Positions 4,961 to 5,211 of a stretch of DNA of 5,211 nucleotides are shown here, piece by piece. The notes below the pieces were generated by a model. It was not told where the DNA came from and ran no database searches. It was given only the letters and a program-made list of their open reading frames with translations. The stretch is taken from NCBI GenBank assembly GCA_002373855.1, contig DFKO01000139.1, positions 1 through 5,211 on the forward strand. The letters run 5' to 3'. The stretch is from Lachnospiraceae bacterium UBA3643. GTDB taxonomy: Bacteria > Bacillota > Clostridia > Lachnospirales > Lachnospiraceae. The first letter of the stretch is position 1, and every line of letters begins with the position of its first letter. The position numbers and the translations under genes were made by a program.

Positions 4961-5211
4961 TTATTTTATAAACGGTCTCACTCTCCTTGATATCAGGACT
5001 GCCACTGCCAGCTTTACAAGGTCGGGAATAATGAAAGGAAACACACACCAGGTCAGTACTGTATAAAGTCCAACCGCTCCGGTATCTCTTAAATAAATAT
5101 ACATAAACCATGCTGTTCCGAATGCATAGCATACTGCCAGACCAAGAACCATTGCAATTATCTCAGGTATCAGTTTTTTGCCAAACAAACGGTTTGATGC
5201 CATATAGATAA
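4961..5211 (-). CDS. bioY: Biotin transporter subunit BioY, C-terminal part (5' end outside window)
   Basis: The open frame continues to the right window edge, so only the last 82 residues are seen; the ATG at 5203 is an internal methionine, since the frame is open upstream of it and BioY proteins are usually about 180-200 residues. BioY is the membrane-embedded, biotin-binding S component of an ECF-type vitamin importer. The visible part contains a hydrophobic helix with the family hallmark CYAFGTAWF (visible residues 27-35). It then has a second hydrophobic segment with the motif PFIIPDLVK (58-66), whose Asp63 and Lys66 match the conserved Asp and Lys near the biotin pocket of BioY proteins. 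The basic tail SRRVRPFIK is expected on the cytoplasmic side. A strong terminator follows 17 bases after the stop codon. Partner ATPase and EcfT genes are not in the window, as is usual for S components that share a common energising module. Its promoter and any biotin control site are outside the window. Confidence 0.9.
   Translation of the reverse strand, partial: IYMASNRLFGKKLIPEIIAMVLGLAVCYAFGTAWFMYIYLRDTGAVGLYTVLTWCVFPFIIPDLVKLAVAVLISRRVRPFIK

Noticed and set aside
4961..5203. Complete 80-residue protein starting at the ATG at 5203
   Set aside because: The frame is open upstream to the window edge and the sequence aligns with the C-terminal half of BioY, so this methionine is internal.

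Overview
The window reads as a chromosomal segment of an anaerobic, Gram-positive, Lachnospiraceae-like Clostridia bacterium (in the manner of Butyrivibrio, Roseburia or Lachnospira). The reasons are protein style and content: a two-domain CE2-type carbohydrate esterase, a DUF6062-like double CxxC/CxxH protein, a soluble PAS-GGDEF protein, a BioY biotin transporter subunit, AGGA-type ribosome binding sites and AT-rich intergenic spacers. Genus assignment is inference only. No mobile element, CRISPR array, rRNA or tRNA is visible.

Layout. Bases 1-2475 hold a compact minus-strand operon, read from right to left: a cytoplasmic-looking CE2/SGNH esterase (1423-2475), an exported zinc N-acetylmuramoyl-L-alanine amidase (599-1414, 8 bases after the esterase) and a lipoprotein of unknown function (1-587, 11 bases after the amidase, cut by the window edge). 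Bases 2476-2583 are a divergent control region with candidate promoters on both strands that share one AT-rich -10 block, plus a 12-bp palindrome. Bases 2584-3345 on the plus strand encode the DUF6062-like protein with two copies of a CxxC...CxxH motif. It converges on a minus-strand PAS-GGDEF-GAF protein (3351-4763) with only 5 bases between the stop codons. The likely intrinsic terminator of the GGDEF gene lies inside the end of the DUF6062 coding sequence. Bases 4764-4960 are non-coding and hold a possible attenuator-like leader for the GGDEF gene and a strong terminator for bioY. The right edge (4961-5211) is the C-terminal part of bioY on the minus strand.

How the genes may work together. 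The three-gene operon combines acetyl-ester removal, peptidoglycan amide cleavage and a surface lipoprotein, so an envelope or polysaccharide role is reasonable but unproven, because the esterase lacks an export signal. The GGDEF protein probably makes cyclic di-GMP in response to a PAS-sensed signal, and BioY belongs to an ECF-type biotin importer. There is no evidence that these last genes work with the operon. Nothing in the window is clearly a new multi-gene system. The most interesting points are the terminator inside the convergent coding sequence, the foldable leader upstream of the GGDEF gene, and the internally duplicated putative zinc protein.
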